A DNA stretch of 26,378 nt from a virus. Where the stretch lies: positions 1 through 26,378 of IMG/VR virus record IMGVR_UViG_3300011247_000042; one strand, 5' to 3'. Shown here piece after piece: positions 17,581-25,168 of this stretch. The stretch's first letter is position 1. Every line of letters begins with the position of its first letter. The translations under genes were made by a program, and so were the position numbers. The notes under the pieces are model-generated. The model saw only the letters and a program-made list of their open reading frames with translations, did no database searches and had not been told where the DNA came from.

Positions 17581-18144
17581 TTAACCACCTAAACTTAAAT
17601 CAGCTGATGTTATCGAAGGGTCGTAATTCGACAAGTTCGCAGCACTATTAGGTGTGTACCATGAATCAGATACACCTGTATCAAATACACCTGTGTTTAT
17701 TGTTTTAGCACCGCCACTGAGCACTGTACCGAGAGATTGTTGAACACCTGCTGATGCTGCGAATTCACCTTGACTCAATGTTAAGTCAGCACCTGTTTCT
17801 AATGATCTGGCTTTTGCTTCAAAATTACTACGAATACGCAGAGCATCAGCTTCACCGAGGGTGACCGTATCTTCTTGTAATTGCAGAGGTGACCCACTTG
17901 TTAATTCAACATTAGCTGCACCGAGTTGTGCACGCTGTTTCGCTAATAATTGAGCAGTCTTCTGACGCTGAGTATTTTCAGCTTCTGCACCTGCTGTACG
18001 CACGTCTTGAGCACGATTCTCAGCAACACGTGCGTTGTACTTACTAACATCTCGCTGATACCGGCCTTGCTGATATTGACCTCTGGCTACAAGAACCGTT
18101 GAAGCAACAGTTGCTACTGCTGCTATCGTTGCTGGTTCACACAT
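17581..18144 (-). CDS. Internal virion protein, T7 gp14-like
   Basis: This 187-residue protein has an N-terminal hydrophobic helix (ATIAAVATVASTVLVA, residues 5-20) followed by a long Gln/Arg/Ala-rich coiled coil (YQQGRYQRDVSKYNARVAENRAQ onward) and a Gly/Ser/Ala-rich C-terminus. This composition and order are typical of the virion core protein family that includes T7 gp14, which on ejection inserts in the outer membrane as the first part of the DNA conduit. A GAGAGG ribosome binding site precedes the ATG. The gene lies 2 bases after the gp13-like gene and 3 bases before the gp15-like gene. Confidence 0.8.
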   Translation of the reverse strand: MCEPATIAAVATVASTVLVARGQYQQGRYQRDVSKYNARVAENRAQDVRTAGAEAENTQRQKTAQLLAKQRAQLGAANVELTSGSPLQLQEDTVTLGEADALRIRSNFEAKARSLETGADLTLSQGEFAASAGVQQSLGTVLSGGAKTINTGVFDTGVSDSWYTPNSAANLSNYDPSITSADLSLGG

Positions 18145-18146
18145 TA

Positions 18147-18617
18147 TCAGGTCCTCTCAAGAGTAAATTTATGGAATAACGCATTATCACATCCATACGG
18201 TAAAGGTTCGTCAATAGTGAACCCGATCCATTCAAGCCATTTCATGCTGACTTTATTCTCAGTATGTACATAATTGAACAAACTGGGGCAAATAGCCAAC
18301 ATCTCATCAATGACTGCAGGTACTTCAGTAAGAAAATGACGTTTATATTTTAATGCATTTTCAGTACCCAGTAACCAGGGTGAACCAGTTCCAGACAATA
18401 TATCATGAATCACCAACCCTAGCATCACACAGGGTTCATCATTCACAGTAACTATCACTGATCGATTTGATACCTTCCAACTTCTCATCAATGATTCAAT
18501 GGGTGTATGGTGATTTGAAGCCCATACTTCATCAGCATCAGCTTGACGCATGTCAGCAGCAATCGCTTCGATGAGCTCCTGAGTTGGTTTGATAAATTTA
18601 ACTTCCACCAATATCAA
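18147..18617 (-). CDS. T7 gp13-like internal protein with GNAT-like fold
   Basis: This protein of up to 156 residues has an acetyltransferase-like arrangement: an N-terminal helix (PTQELIEAIAADMRQADADEVW), strands SVIVTVNDEPCVMLGLVIHD, then YVHTENKVSMKWLEWIGF, the typical end of a GNAT-like domain. Members lie at the gene-13 position in T7-like tail modules. T7 gp13 is needed for virion morphogenesis, and acetyl transfer is not shown for the family. The start is uncertain: the longest frame begins at a TTG (18617) inside the nozzle gene, with a second TTG at 18611 and a GTG at 18608, and no ATG before Met23. A CAGG six bases before the second TTG makes that start plausible. Confidence 0.78.
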   Translation of the reverse strand: MILVEVKFIKPTQELIEAIAADMRQADADEVWASNHHTPIESLMRSWKVSNRSVIVTVNDEPCVMLGLVIHDILSGTGSPWLLGTENALKYKRHFLTEVPAVIDEMLAICPSLFNYVHTENKVSMKWLEWIGFTIDEPLPYGCDNALFHKFTLERT

Positions 18618-21138
18618 CCTGTGGGATTACTGACAATATAGCCATCGGTAAAGGTGATCGTTGTTCAATACGAACACCACCACTCTTACCCCATAAAGGA
18701 TCAATAGATACTTCCTGTTTATATGTTTTTAATGCAATAGCATCATAAGCATCAGCATCAAATCGTGGTTTAATTTCTTGGAATGTTACAGGTTGTCCAC
18801 TGGTAGGGTCTTGACGTGGACCAACAAAACCACCACGTGTACCTTCAACTTCCAGATACACTTTAGACACTGACACTGATTTTGCTTTTAATGTTTCAAC
18901 AACTGACGCTGAATCAAGATCAAGTGTTTCAATAGCGGGTACATAAGGTAGACCTACGTGTACTTTAGATGCTGCACGAGTTAATGTAATACCACCTGAT
19001 ACCACTGTTTGATTATCTGTCACATACCCATCAGTTAAGATTGCAACTTCTTTACCTTCAAGATGACTTAATCCGGTAATGCTAGTCGCAGGAGCACCGT
19101 CATAAGACAAACCTGAATCAACGTAAAACGCATCTTCAGCGTTCACACTTTCACGTGCTTCAAGGCGTTCAACATATCGTTTAGTCACACCACCGATTGT
19201 CCGTTTAACAATCACATAAACTGCATCACGACCTTCTTCATTAATTGTTGCTATTGATTCAAACTCACCATCAGTATTATGTTGGTGCCATCCCCAGACT
19301 TGATGCTCACGTAAATAAGTAAGACCTAATAAAACACCGTCATTACGAACACACCATAAAATACCGTAAGGTTCATCTGCGTAGGCCATCTCAATAATCT
19401 GATGACCTTCAAATAAATGTTCTGACATTATTGATAAGTCATTACCTGTATATTTATCACTGCTGAATTCATAACCTAAATCACGAATACGTGCACCTTT
19501 CTCTTGTAAATACAATGCAGTACTGTTGATGACTACAGGTTTAACCCATGATGCCCCGTTATAAGATTGAGGGCGTACACCGATGGTCGCTGGTGTAAGC
19601 ACTCTGTCTTGACCTTCACTTACAATCCATTCACCACCGGATGTTAATAAGATCATTGAATCAAGTGACATGATGTGTCTGATCTCATTCACTTGCTGTG
19701 CTGCAATAGTAAAAGTCACAGCGTCATCAGCACGAGCCGGGTTTGATGTACGCAGAGAATTAAAATTATTAACCTGGGTAGTATATGTCGCTTGTGGTTC
19801 ATTATTTGTATTAGCGAATACTTGACGTTGCTGATAATAATTAACAACAGCAGGTTTGTTATCAACACTATTAAACGGTTGCCTGTCTTCAGGTGGTGCA
19901 TCACTGGTGATCGGTGCAATATTATAATCATCAAAAGTATTATTGTTAGAATCACCGATCCAACCATAAATTTGAGTATTGTTCGATGGGTCTTTATAAA
20001 CCCGGTAATATGTAGCACCTGCAACTGCACCCCATGATATCCGAACACCACCGGTTACTGATAATGAGTTAGTAATGACAGATACTGATACTGATGCTAA
20101 CGATTCGATACCTGCTTCATTAACAGTGGTAACAACATACGTGTATGTTTTTTCAAAATCACCGAAACCAGAACCTACTGTCACAGCAGCAGTTTGTCTG
20201 GTTGCTGTACCATCTGACGTATAAGCAGTATGTAAAGTGGAATCTTCACCATCGAGTTCAAAAGTAGTAGTTGATAAAACAGTGAGTCTGAACGATCTAC
20301 CATTAACTTCAGTCATACCTACAACAGCAGCAATATCAATGACATTACCTGTCACGAATCCGTGAGCCCCTGACGTAGTGACTACAGCAGGGTTTGCTTG
20401 TGTGATACCTGTTATAACTGCAATATCTGGACTTGCAAATACAGGTGGTGTAACAGTTGATGCATAACTGATAGTGGTCAGGGTCCAGTGACCATCAAAT
20501 ATTCGATTGAGATTACGAGGGTCATGACTAGGATGAACAAGAGTTAAAACATCAGCAGACTGAGTGTACCCGAGTCTGGATAGTTGTGCTTCAGTGTAAG
20601 GGGTTACCAATTCAAAAATAGTTACACCTTGAGCCACACCACCTGATACATAAGCAGTGAATGCTGTGCTATCGATCCCGGACAATTCAAAAGTAGAATC
20701 AGTCCTATTTGCAACAGTGTAAGTGTTACCGTTGAGCTCAGTCATCCCTACCACATCAGTAATAGTAACAGTCTCACCATTGGTGAAAGTATTTGCAGAT
20801 GTGACTACAGCAGGGTTTGCTTGAGTGACCCCAGTGATTGATGATGATTTAAGTAAATAACCACCGTCTTTCATGACTCTCATTTTGAGATCTTCAAAGA
20901 CTAATATATAAGTTTGTTCAGTATTGAAGCTGAATGGTATCAATCGACCGACTTTAGATGAGTCATCTAACTCACCACGGAAACTGAACCCAGGGCGTGA
21001 ATAGACACCACCTTGAGCACGCACAAAAAAGTTCTCACAGAGGTTAAGACCAGTGGTGTATTTAGTAAGATCTGCACGAGATTGTAACCCTGGCGCAATC
21101 TCACCGGATGTAAAACTGCGTTGAATAGTTTGTGGCAC
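18598..21138 (-). CDS. Tail nozzle protein (T7 gp12-like tail tubular protein B)
   Basis: This 846-residue protein forms the distal tube of the tail. The N-terminus, with SFTSGEIAPGLQSRADLTKY, the NFFVRAQGGVYSRPGF stretch and LIPFSFNTEQTYILVF, is the hallmark of T7 gp12-type nozzles. Two inserted repeats of about 70 residues, at 101-172 and 242-314 (ITGVTQANPAVVT... and ITGITQANPAVVT...), resemble the FCCH domain found in such proteins, and 320-418 looks like a fibronectin type III module (YTYVVTTVNEAG). The C-terminal half continues the propeller-like core (GGEWIVSEG, PYGILWCVRNDG). The start is GTG, chosen because AGGAGA lies 6 bases upstream and the N-terminus matches the family. The stop overlaps the gp13-like gene by up to 20 bases. 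Confidence 0.92.
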   Translation of the reverse strand: MPQTIQRSFTSGEIAPGLQSRADLTKYTTGLNLCENFFVRAQGGVYSRPGFSFRGELDDSSKVGRLIPFSFNTEQTYILVFEDLKMRVMKDGGYLLKSSSITGVTQANPAVVTSANTFTNGETVTITDVVGMTELNGNTYTVANRTDSTFELSGIDSTAFTAYVSGGVAQGVTIFELVTPYTEAQLSRLGYTQSADVLTLVHPSHDPRNLNRIFDGHWTLTTISYASTVTPPVFASPDIAVITGITQANPAVVTTSGAHGFVTGNVIDIAAVVGMTEVNGRSFRLTVLSTTTFELDGEDSTLHTAYTSDGTATRQTAAVTVGSGFGDFEKTYTYVVTTVNEAGIESLASVSVSVITNSLSVTGGVRISWGAVAGATYYRVYKDPSNNTQIYGWIGDSNNNTFDDYNIAPITSDAPPEDRQPFNSVDNKPAVVNYYQQRQVFANTNNEPQATYTTQVNNFNSLRTSNPARADDAVTFTIAAQQVNEIRHIMSLDSMILLTSGGEWIVSEGQDRVLTPATIGVRPQSYNGASWVKPVVINSTALYLQEKGARIRDLGYEFSSDKYTGNDLSIMSEHLFEGHQIIEMAYADEPYGILWCVRNDGVLLGLTYLREHQVWGWHQHNTDGEFESIATINEEGRDAVYVIVKRTIGGVTKRYVERLEARESVNAEDAFYVDSGLSYDGAPATSITGLSHLEGKEVAILTDGYVTDNQTVVSGGITLTRAASKVHVGLPYVPAIETLDLDSASVVETLKAKSVSVSKVYLEVEGTRGGFVGPRQDPTSGQPVTFQEIKPRFDADAYDAIALKTYKQEVSIDPLWGKSGGVRIEQRSPLPMAILSVIPQVDIGGS
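20378..20400 (-). repeat. Direct repeat copy 2 (nozzle FCCH-like domain)
   Basis: A 23-base segment identical to 20801-20823, coding the QANPAVVT part of the second FCCH-like repeat. The flanking bases diverge. It marks an internal duplication or gene conversion in the nozzle gene. Confidence 0.8.
20801..20823 (-). repeat. Direct repeat copy 1 (nozzle FCCH-like domain)
   Basis: A 23-base segment identical to 20378-20400, spaced 423 bases away, a multiple of three. Recombination between the copies would stay in frame and leave a single hybrid domain. Confidence 0.8.
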
Positions 21139-21141
21139 TGG

Positions 21142-21798
21142 TTATCTCCTGATTGTTTCAAACTCACTTAATGCAGGTGTTTCATATTGTTCATTCAAAT
21201 CATTTGCCAGAGCTGCACTTAAATATTCTTTATACAATTGTACTGAATCACTGCGTAATGCTCTACCAGTTTCAGCACCAACAATAGGTATTGCTAACAC
21301 AGAAGCTAATAAGTATGAAAATGCTATATTAAAATCATCAGTGAATAAATTAGGATCTGTTATTTTTGCAGCGTAATCAATGCGTAAATCAGCTTCATTG
21401 GTGCCAATTGTTTTATTGTCATCAAAGTTAAATACTTCATACGATATCTGAGTACGCATATCTTTCAACGGTAACAACTGACTGTCAAGTAATCTTGATA
21501 CCACGTCAGCATCAGCGTTTGCTAATTCTTCATGTGCACCAACTAATCGATTGATCTTTAAACAGTCAGTAGGGTATTGCCACGCATAAGCCCAGTTGAA
21601 TATCTCAGTGGTAACTAATGATAGAGCCCGGATTTTGCGGTTAAACCCCCATGCTGATTCTTTGAGCATTCTGTTACGTATGATCGGATACCACAGCTTA
21701 CATTGTTGAGCTGGTAAACTACCTTCAGTAAGTGAGTTAATGCTACCAGCACGAATATGAGACAACGCCATATTGCATGTTTCAACTTCAGAAGCCAT
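21142..21798 (-). CDS. Tail adaptor protein (T7 gp11-like tail tubular protein A)
   Basis: This 218-residue protein forms the ring between portal and nozzle. The N-terminus CNMALSHIRAGSINSL and the helix-turn CKLWYPIIRNRMLKESAWGF with a following WAYAWQYPTDCLKI are the signature of gp11-type adaptors. The C-terminus, with AFSYLLASVLAIPIVG, completes the helical bundle. Its last codons are AGG AGA TAA, which also serve as the Shine-Dalgarno of the nozzle gene, so expression of the two tail-tube proteins is tied. The start shares a base with the stop of the upstream small gene (TAATG). Confidence 0.93.
   Translation of the reverse strand: MASEVETCNMALSHIRAGSINSLTEGSLPAQQCKLWYPIIRNRMLKESAWGFNRKIRALSLVTTEIFNWAYAWQYPTDCLKINRLVGAHEELANADADVVSRLLDSQLLPLKDMRTQISYEVFNFDDNKTIGTNEADLRIDYAAKITDPNLFTDDFNIAFSYLLASVLAIPIVGAETGRALRSDSVQLYKEYLSAALANDLNEQYETPALSEFETIRR
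21145..21150 (-). promoter_or_regulatory. Ribosome binding site of the nozzle gene, inside the adaptor gene
   Basis: AGGAGA on the - strand, 6 bases before the GTG at 21138. It consists of the last two sense codons of the adaptor gene. Its strength and spacing decide the GTG start of the nozzle protein. Confidence 0.8.
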
Positions 21799-22106
21799 TA
21801 TGAATCATCACCGTACATTCTTTTAGCAACGTCATCAGTCTCACGTGCAATTTTCATCGATGTCATTTGTAATCGAATTGATTTATGAGAACCATCTTCA
21901 TCGTCACGACTGGATATACTATCAACGAACGCATACCCGCGAACTTCAACAACATCACCACGTGCAAGATTACCAACACCTAATTCTTCAACTAGCTCAT
22001 CGTCAAAACTGAGTGCAGTACCATACGGGTAATAATTTTCATCAGAGCAACAGGTCACACCCATTGATGAAGCTTCTTTTTTAATTTTCACTTGATCTTC
22101 AGGCAT
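21798..22106 (-). CDS. Putative capsid staple / small head protein
   Basis: This 102-residue protein has a charged N-terminus (EDQVKIKKEASSMG), a Cys pair (CCSDEN), the sequence YPYGTALSFDDELVEELGV (26-44), a GDVVEVRGYAFV strand and a final SIRLQMTSMKI strand. The YPYG...L.DD...LG... order with a beta-rich second half recalls small phage proteins annotated as capsid staples. They lie between capsid and tail genes and clamp capsomers. The assignment is from memory of the family pattern and is moderate. It is preceded by a good GGAG-free but coupled context: the unknown gene's stop is 13 bases upstream with AAGGAGT across it. Confidence 0.5.
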   Translation of the reverse strand: MPEDQVKIKKEASSMGVTCCSDENYYPYGTALSFDDELVEELGVGNLARGDVVEVRGYAFVDSISSRDDEDGSHKSIRLQMTSMKIARETDDVAKRMYGDDS

Positions 22107-22119
22107 GACTTATTACTCC

Positions 22120-22620
22120 TTAAAGTGTTTCGACGTTACTATTATTACCAGTTACTGCGTTGGCAATCTTACCAAGGAAAGATGTTTCTTTACCATCACC
22201 TTCAGTCGATGCTTCAGAAAGTTGATCATCAACAGACTTATCTGCTTCAACAATCAGACCTGTTTCAATTGCGCGATTTTTGATATTAGTAAGTTCTAAC
22301 GTGATTTTTGATAGCGTTACTTTAGCTTCCTTTTTTGAATCATCGTCAGATGCTGATTCGACTGCTTTCATAGCGTCTTTCAATGCACCTTCTGTTAACT
22401 CAATTAATTCAGCAAAATCATCACTTGCTTGTTTCACAGAATCTTCTTGAAGCTCACGTTTTTCACTAACAGCTGTAGATTCTTTAGGCATAGCTATCAA
22501 CCATGAAGGTATGTTCTTTTTACTGAATGGTTTATCAGTGTGTAAAACATTACGCTTACCTATAGGATTGTAATGCATACCCTGATAGAACCCTGGCGCA
22601 ATTACTTTATATGATGGCAT
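22120..22620 (-). CDS. Unknown head-region protein, coiled coil
   Basis: This 166-residue protein is not assigned to a family. Residues 1-45 form a compact, probably beta-rich start (YKVIAPGFYQGMHYNPIGKR, then LHTDKPFSKKNIPSWL). Residues 50-120 are acidic and helical and probably coiled coil (ELIELTEGALKDAMKAVESA). The tail is Ser/Gly/Asn-rich and likely disordered. The gene lies between the cement gene, which ends in a terminator, and the putative staple gene, so it is probably a minor head or head-completion component. Ribosome binding site GGAGT lies 9 bases before the ATG. Its mRNA must arise by read-through of the upstream terminator or from a promoter I cannot see. Confidence 0.7.
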   Translation of the reverse strand: MPSYKVIAPGFYQGMHYNPIGKRNVLHTDKPFSKKNIPSWLIAMPKESTAVSEKRELQEDSVKQASDDFAELIELTEGALKDAMKAVESASDDDSKKEAKVTLSKITLELTNIKNRAIETGLIVEADKSVDDQLSEASTEGDGKETSFLGKIANAVTGNNSNVETL

Positions 22621-22647
22621 TTTAAATACTCCAAAAATAAGGGTTAG

Positions 22648-22669
22648 AAAAAGGGGCCGTGAAGCCCCT
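22648..22669 (-). terminator. Intrinsic terminator after the capsid cement gene
   Basis: On the - strand AGGGGC-TTCACG-GCCCCT forms a 6-bp, GC-rich stem with a 6-base loop, immediately followed by TTTT and then C (a T-run of five if counted from the stem end). It begins 7 bases after the cement stop codon. It should end or attenuate late transcripts between the head genes and the tail genes. Confidence 0.85.
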
Positions 22670-22675
22670 CAATCA

Positions 22676-23107
22676 TTAAGCACCGTGGACGTTAGTCTGG
22701 TTGCCCATAGTGATACCAGCTGTTACCTTACCAGTCGTCGGTGTAGTACCTACAACCACATACTCAATACCAAGGTATCGTTCAGTGATTTCATTAGGTA
22801 ACACATCAACAGGGAACTGATAACCAGCAACTAAATCAGCTAATAGGACAACTTTACTAATAACAGTAGTACCTAATGCAGTAGTTGCACCAGTAGAGAT
22901 TTTAATCTCAAGACTGGTTAAGTTATCAAATACCTCAGTAACCTGTACTAAAAGTGGAATCTTAGCACCTTTACCGATATCCTGATTTAATGCAGCAGCA
23001 GCACCATACGGTGTACCAGCTACGCCTAAGTCGATGACATTAGTTGAATCAGCAGAAGCTGTAATCGCCTGGTCATCAGAGAAGAGTTGTTGAGCTGAAA
23101 AAATCAT
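22676..23107 (-). CDS. Capsid cement protein, Bbp16-like
   Basis: This 143-residue, beta-rich protein starts with MIFSAQQLFSDDQAITASA, followed by TNVIDLGVAGTPYGAA. This is the N-terminal pattern of the Bordetella BPP-1 cement protein Bbp16 family, whose size it also matches. The remainder alternates strands (IPLLVQVTEVF, LEIKISTGA, YLGIEYVVVG) consistent with a jelly roll. It is expected to sit on the outside of the capsid at capsomer junctions and stabilise the shell. It lies directly downstream of the major capsid gene between two terminators, fitting a protein made in very large amounts. Ribosome binding site GGGAGAT is 7 bases from the ATG. Confidence 0.88.
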   Translation of the reverse strand: MIFSAQQLFSDDQAITASADSTNVIDLGVAGTPYGAAAALNQDIGKGAKIPLLVQVTEVFDNLTSLEIKISTGATTALGTTVISKVVLLADLVAGYQFPVDVLPNEITERYLGIEYVVVGTTPTTGKVTAGITMGNQTNVHGA

Positions 23108-23121
23108 TTTATTGATCTCCC

Positions 23122-23154
23122 AAAAAATTAAAATTAGCCGGGTGTTACCCCGGC
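23122..23154 (-). terminator. Intrinsic terminator after the major capsid gene
   Basis: On the - strand GCCGGG-GTAACA-CCCGGC makes a perfect 6-bp GC stem with a 6-base loop, followed by TAATTTTAATTTTTT. It lies 17 bases after the capsid stop codon and just before the cement gene's ribosome binding site. It is probably a leaky terminator or attenuator within the late operon. Confidence 0.82.
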
Positions 23155-23171
23155 AACTGATGGACCAAAGC

Positions 23172-24170
23172 TTAAACTACACGAGCTTCAGTGTTGATGA
23201 TTGCATCTGTTTCACGAATAGGAATACCACGATAAGTCATTACTTCCTTACCTTCGATTTCCATCGGCTTCAGACGAACAAAGTTATCACTAGCACCTGC
23301 ATTTGTAGCTAAAGCATCAAGTGATTCAAGTACATCACGATTACAGTAGATAGCGATCTTACCACCGGCTACACGACGATTCTGCAACTTGTAATATGCT
23401 TTACGCATAAAGTTATACAATGCTACTGAACCCGCTTGCATCAATGATACATCGACATTCGCAATACGTGACACATAACGCCAATCTTTAACTGCAAGAC
23501 CGATATGCCAGGTGAATAACTCTTCCTTAGCATAGTAAGCATTACCTGGACCATCAGTAACACGTTGCTCACCTTTATCATCACGCTGAACACCCGCTTG
23601 AGTGCCTTTAGGGTAAAGAAGATTACACTGATTATCACCCCACGTTACGAACCAGATTGATGTGTTATCAGAACCTGTACCACCGGCATCGATAATCTGA
23701 CCACCATTAGCAGCACCAAGATCATCAAATCGTGGAGCAAGACCCATGAACTCTTCAGGATCTGACGCACTGTTACCGTAAATCAATTTAGTAGCAACTT
23801 CCTGTGACATTGCTTCCAAATATGATTGAGCTTCAGATAAACGCACAGCACCTTCATTGGTTGATAATTCCAACAGACGTTTGTCAACGGTACTAAGACC
23901 TTCAACAAAACCAGTTGTATCTTCAACTTGAGCTTTTGCACCCTTACTGTTTGGGATACCTTGATAAAGCTTACCCCATGTAACAGTTGGCAGACCTGAA
24001 CGAACGGTGTGCAGGTGAGTTGTACCCTTATTACATTCGACTGCAATTGCATCGTCGAGCATAGGGGTCATTTCCATCAGCATTTCAATAACGTCTACGA
24101 AATTACCGCGACCGTCTTGCTGTTTATAAACGTCGATTAAATCGACAAAAGTAGCTCCTAAAGTAGCCAT
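23172..24170 (-). CDS. Major capsid protein, BPP-1/epsilon15 type (HK97 fold)
   Basis: This 332-residue protein matches the capsid family of BPP-1-like podoviruses: TVRSGLPTVTWGKLYQGIP near residue 58, then DTTGFVEGLSTVDKRLLEL, AMSQEVATKLIYGN, GLAPRFDD, the very typical DAGGTGSDNTSIWFVTWG, YPKGTQAGVQ, WHIGLAVKDWRYVSRIANVD and a C-terminal YRGIPIRETDAI. The family builds the icosahedral shell with an HK97-type subunit. It has the strongest Shine-Dalgarno in the region (GAGAGGT, 5 bases from the ATG), consistent with the highest expression. It lies directly after the scaffold gene with a 19-base gap and is followed by a terminator. Confidence 0.95.
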   Translation of the reverse strand: MATLGATFVDLIDVYKQQDGRGNFVDVIEMLMEMTPMLDDAIAVECNKGTTHLHTVRSGLPTVTWGKLYQGIPNSKGAKAQVEDTTGFVEGLSTVDKRLLELSTNEGAVRLSEAQSYLEAMSQEVATKLIYGNSASDPEEFMGLAPRFDDLGAANGGQIIDAGGTGSDNTSIWFVTWGDNQCNLLYPKGTQAGVQRDDKGEQRVTDGPGNAYYAKEELFTWHIGLAVKDWRYVSRIANVDVSLMQAGSVALYNFMRKAYYKLQNRRVAGGKIAIYCNRDVLESLDALATNAGASDNFVRLKPMEIEGKEVMTYRGIPIRETDAIINTEARVV

Positions 24171-24189
24171 GATTTACCTCTCAAAAATT

Positions 24190-24888
24190 TTAAGTATCTG
24201 TTGGATACATTCTATCGACACGATCACCAGCTGGATTAGATGAAGCACCGGATGAACCAGGTACATCTTCATTCAACGTGCGACCAACTTTTACCATAAA
24301 CCGAATGACTTCAGGATGGTTACCCATACCGTGATCTTTCAGTAACTGTTGTAATTCTGGTGTACCGTATTTATTAACAGCATTCTGTGCAACTTTGACA
24401 TTTTCATCAAACTTGTCTCCACCGAACTCACCGTCATTTTCAGATTGAGTACGCCAGTCTTCAAGCAGCTGGTTGAAGTCGTCGAATTGCTTCTGCGAAC
24501 TCGCCTGGACTTGTTTTGCCGCAATATCCATGAGCTTTTGAGCCTGTTCCTGAGTAGCATTCAATTCTTTAAGAATTGGAGCTGCTTCAGTAAGAAGAGT
24601 CTCATCAAGCGTCACACCATCGGGCATAACAAAATCGGCATAAGTGTCGGGAACCTCATCACTACCTTCTGTACCAGCATCTGTATCACCGTCAGCAATG
24701 GGGTTACCATCTGCATCAAGCTCTACATTATCATCAGTAGACGCAGAAGCATCTCCTTCAGAATTTGTGTCTGCAGCATTACCATCTGCAGTACTTTCGT
24801 CACCAGTTAAAACTGTACCTGTATCATTAGTATCTACAGCATCAGCACTTGATTCTGTCTCAACGCCAGTTGTCGCTTCGTCACCCAT
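24190..24888 (-). CDS. Capsid scaffolding protein
   Basis: This 232-residue protein lies immediately upstream of the capsid gene, the standard scaffold position. Residues 1-80 are a disordered, strongly acidic Asp/Thr/Ser/Ala/Gly stretch. Residues 85-205 are helical (TLLTEAAPILKELNATQEQAQKLMDIAAKQVQ, then FDDFNQLLEDWRTQ and YGTPELQQLLKDHGMGNHPEVIRFMVKVG), the conserved core seen in scaffolds of this phage group. The tail (GSSGASSNPAGDRVDRMYPTD) has the basic-then-short end often used for capsid binding. No protease motif is visible. Start: ATG with AAGGAG about 8 bases upstream, overlapping the end of the Bbp19-like gene by 8 bases. Confidence 0.85.
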   Translation of the reverse strand: MGDEATTGVETESSADAVDTNDTGTVLTGDESTADGNAADTNSEGDASASTDDNVELDADGNPIADGDTDAGTEGSDEVPDTYADFVMPDGVTLDETLLTEAAPILKELNATQEQAQKLMDIAAKQVQASSQKQFDDFNQLLEDWRTQSENDGEFGGDKFDENVKVAQNAVNKYGTPELQQLLKDHGMGNHPEVIRFMVKVGRTLNEDVPGSSGASSNPAGDRVDRMYPTDT

Positions 24889-25168
24889 CGATATTCTCCT
24901 TAACCATTTTCACATAATCAGCAGGTGCCGCTTCTTTAATCTTACGCTGAAGCATCAACCCTGCATCTCTCATACCAGAATTATAACCCGCCTGAACGGG
25001 ATCTGTACTGAATATACTCTCAAAAACACCAAGAGATTGCAAATGACCCCAGATAAAATCACGATTTGATTCAATTCGCATGATGTTCTGAATAGCAAGA
25101 ATTTCAGAATCCTGTTTTTTATTATTCTTTTGATCATCAAGATCATCATCTAAGTCATCATCACTCAT
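24881..25168 (-). CDS. Bbp19-like small head protein
   Basis: This 95-residue protein has an acidic/Asn/Lys-rich N-terminus (about residues 1-20) and a helical domain with IMRIESNRDFIWGHLQSLGVFESIF, the YNSGMRDAGLMLQRKI helix and a final helix. This matches the small Bbp19-type proteins of BPP-1-like phages (R.F...L...GVF...F, N.G.R..GL.L), which lie between portal and scaffold genes. The function of the family is not established. The start overlaps the portal stop as ATGA, and the gene overlaps the scaffold start. Confidence 0.75.
   Translation of the reverse strand: MSDDDLDDDLDDQKNNKKQDSEILAIQNIMRIESNRDFIWGHLQSLGVFESIFSTDPVQAGYNSGMRDAGLMLQRKIKEAAPADYVKMVKENIDG

Noticed and set aside
24644-25069. 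141-codon + strand frame opposite the scaffold gene
   Set aside because: It is antisense to the acidic low-complexity start of the scaffold. Its Ser/Val-rich composition is the mirror of Asp/Ala/Thr codons, and it has no ribosome site.
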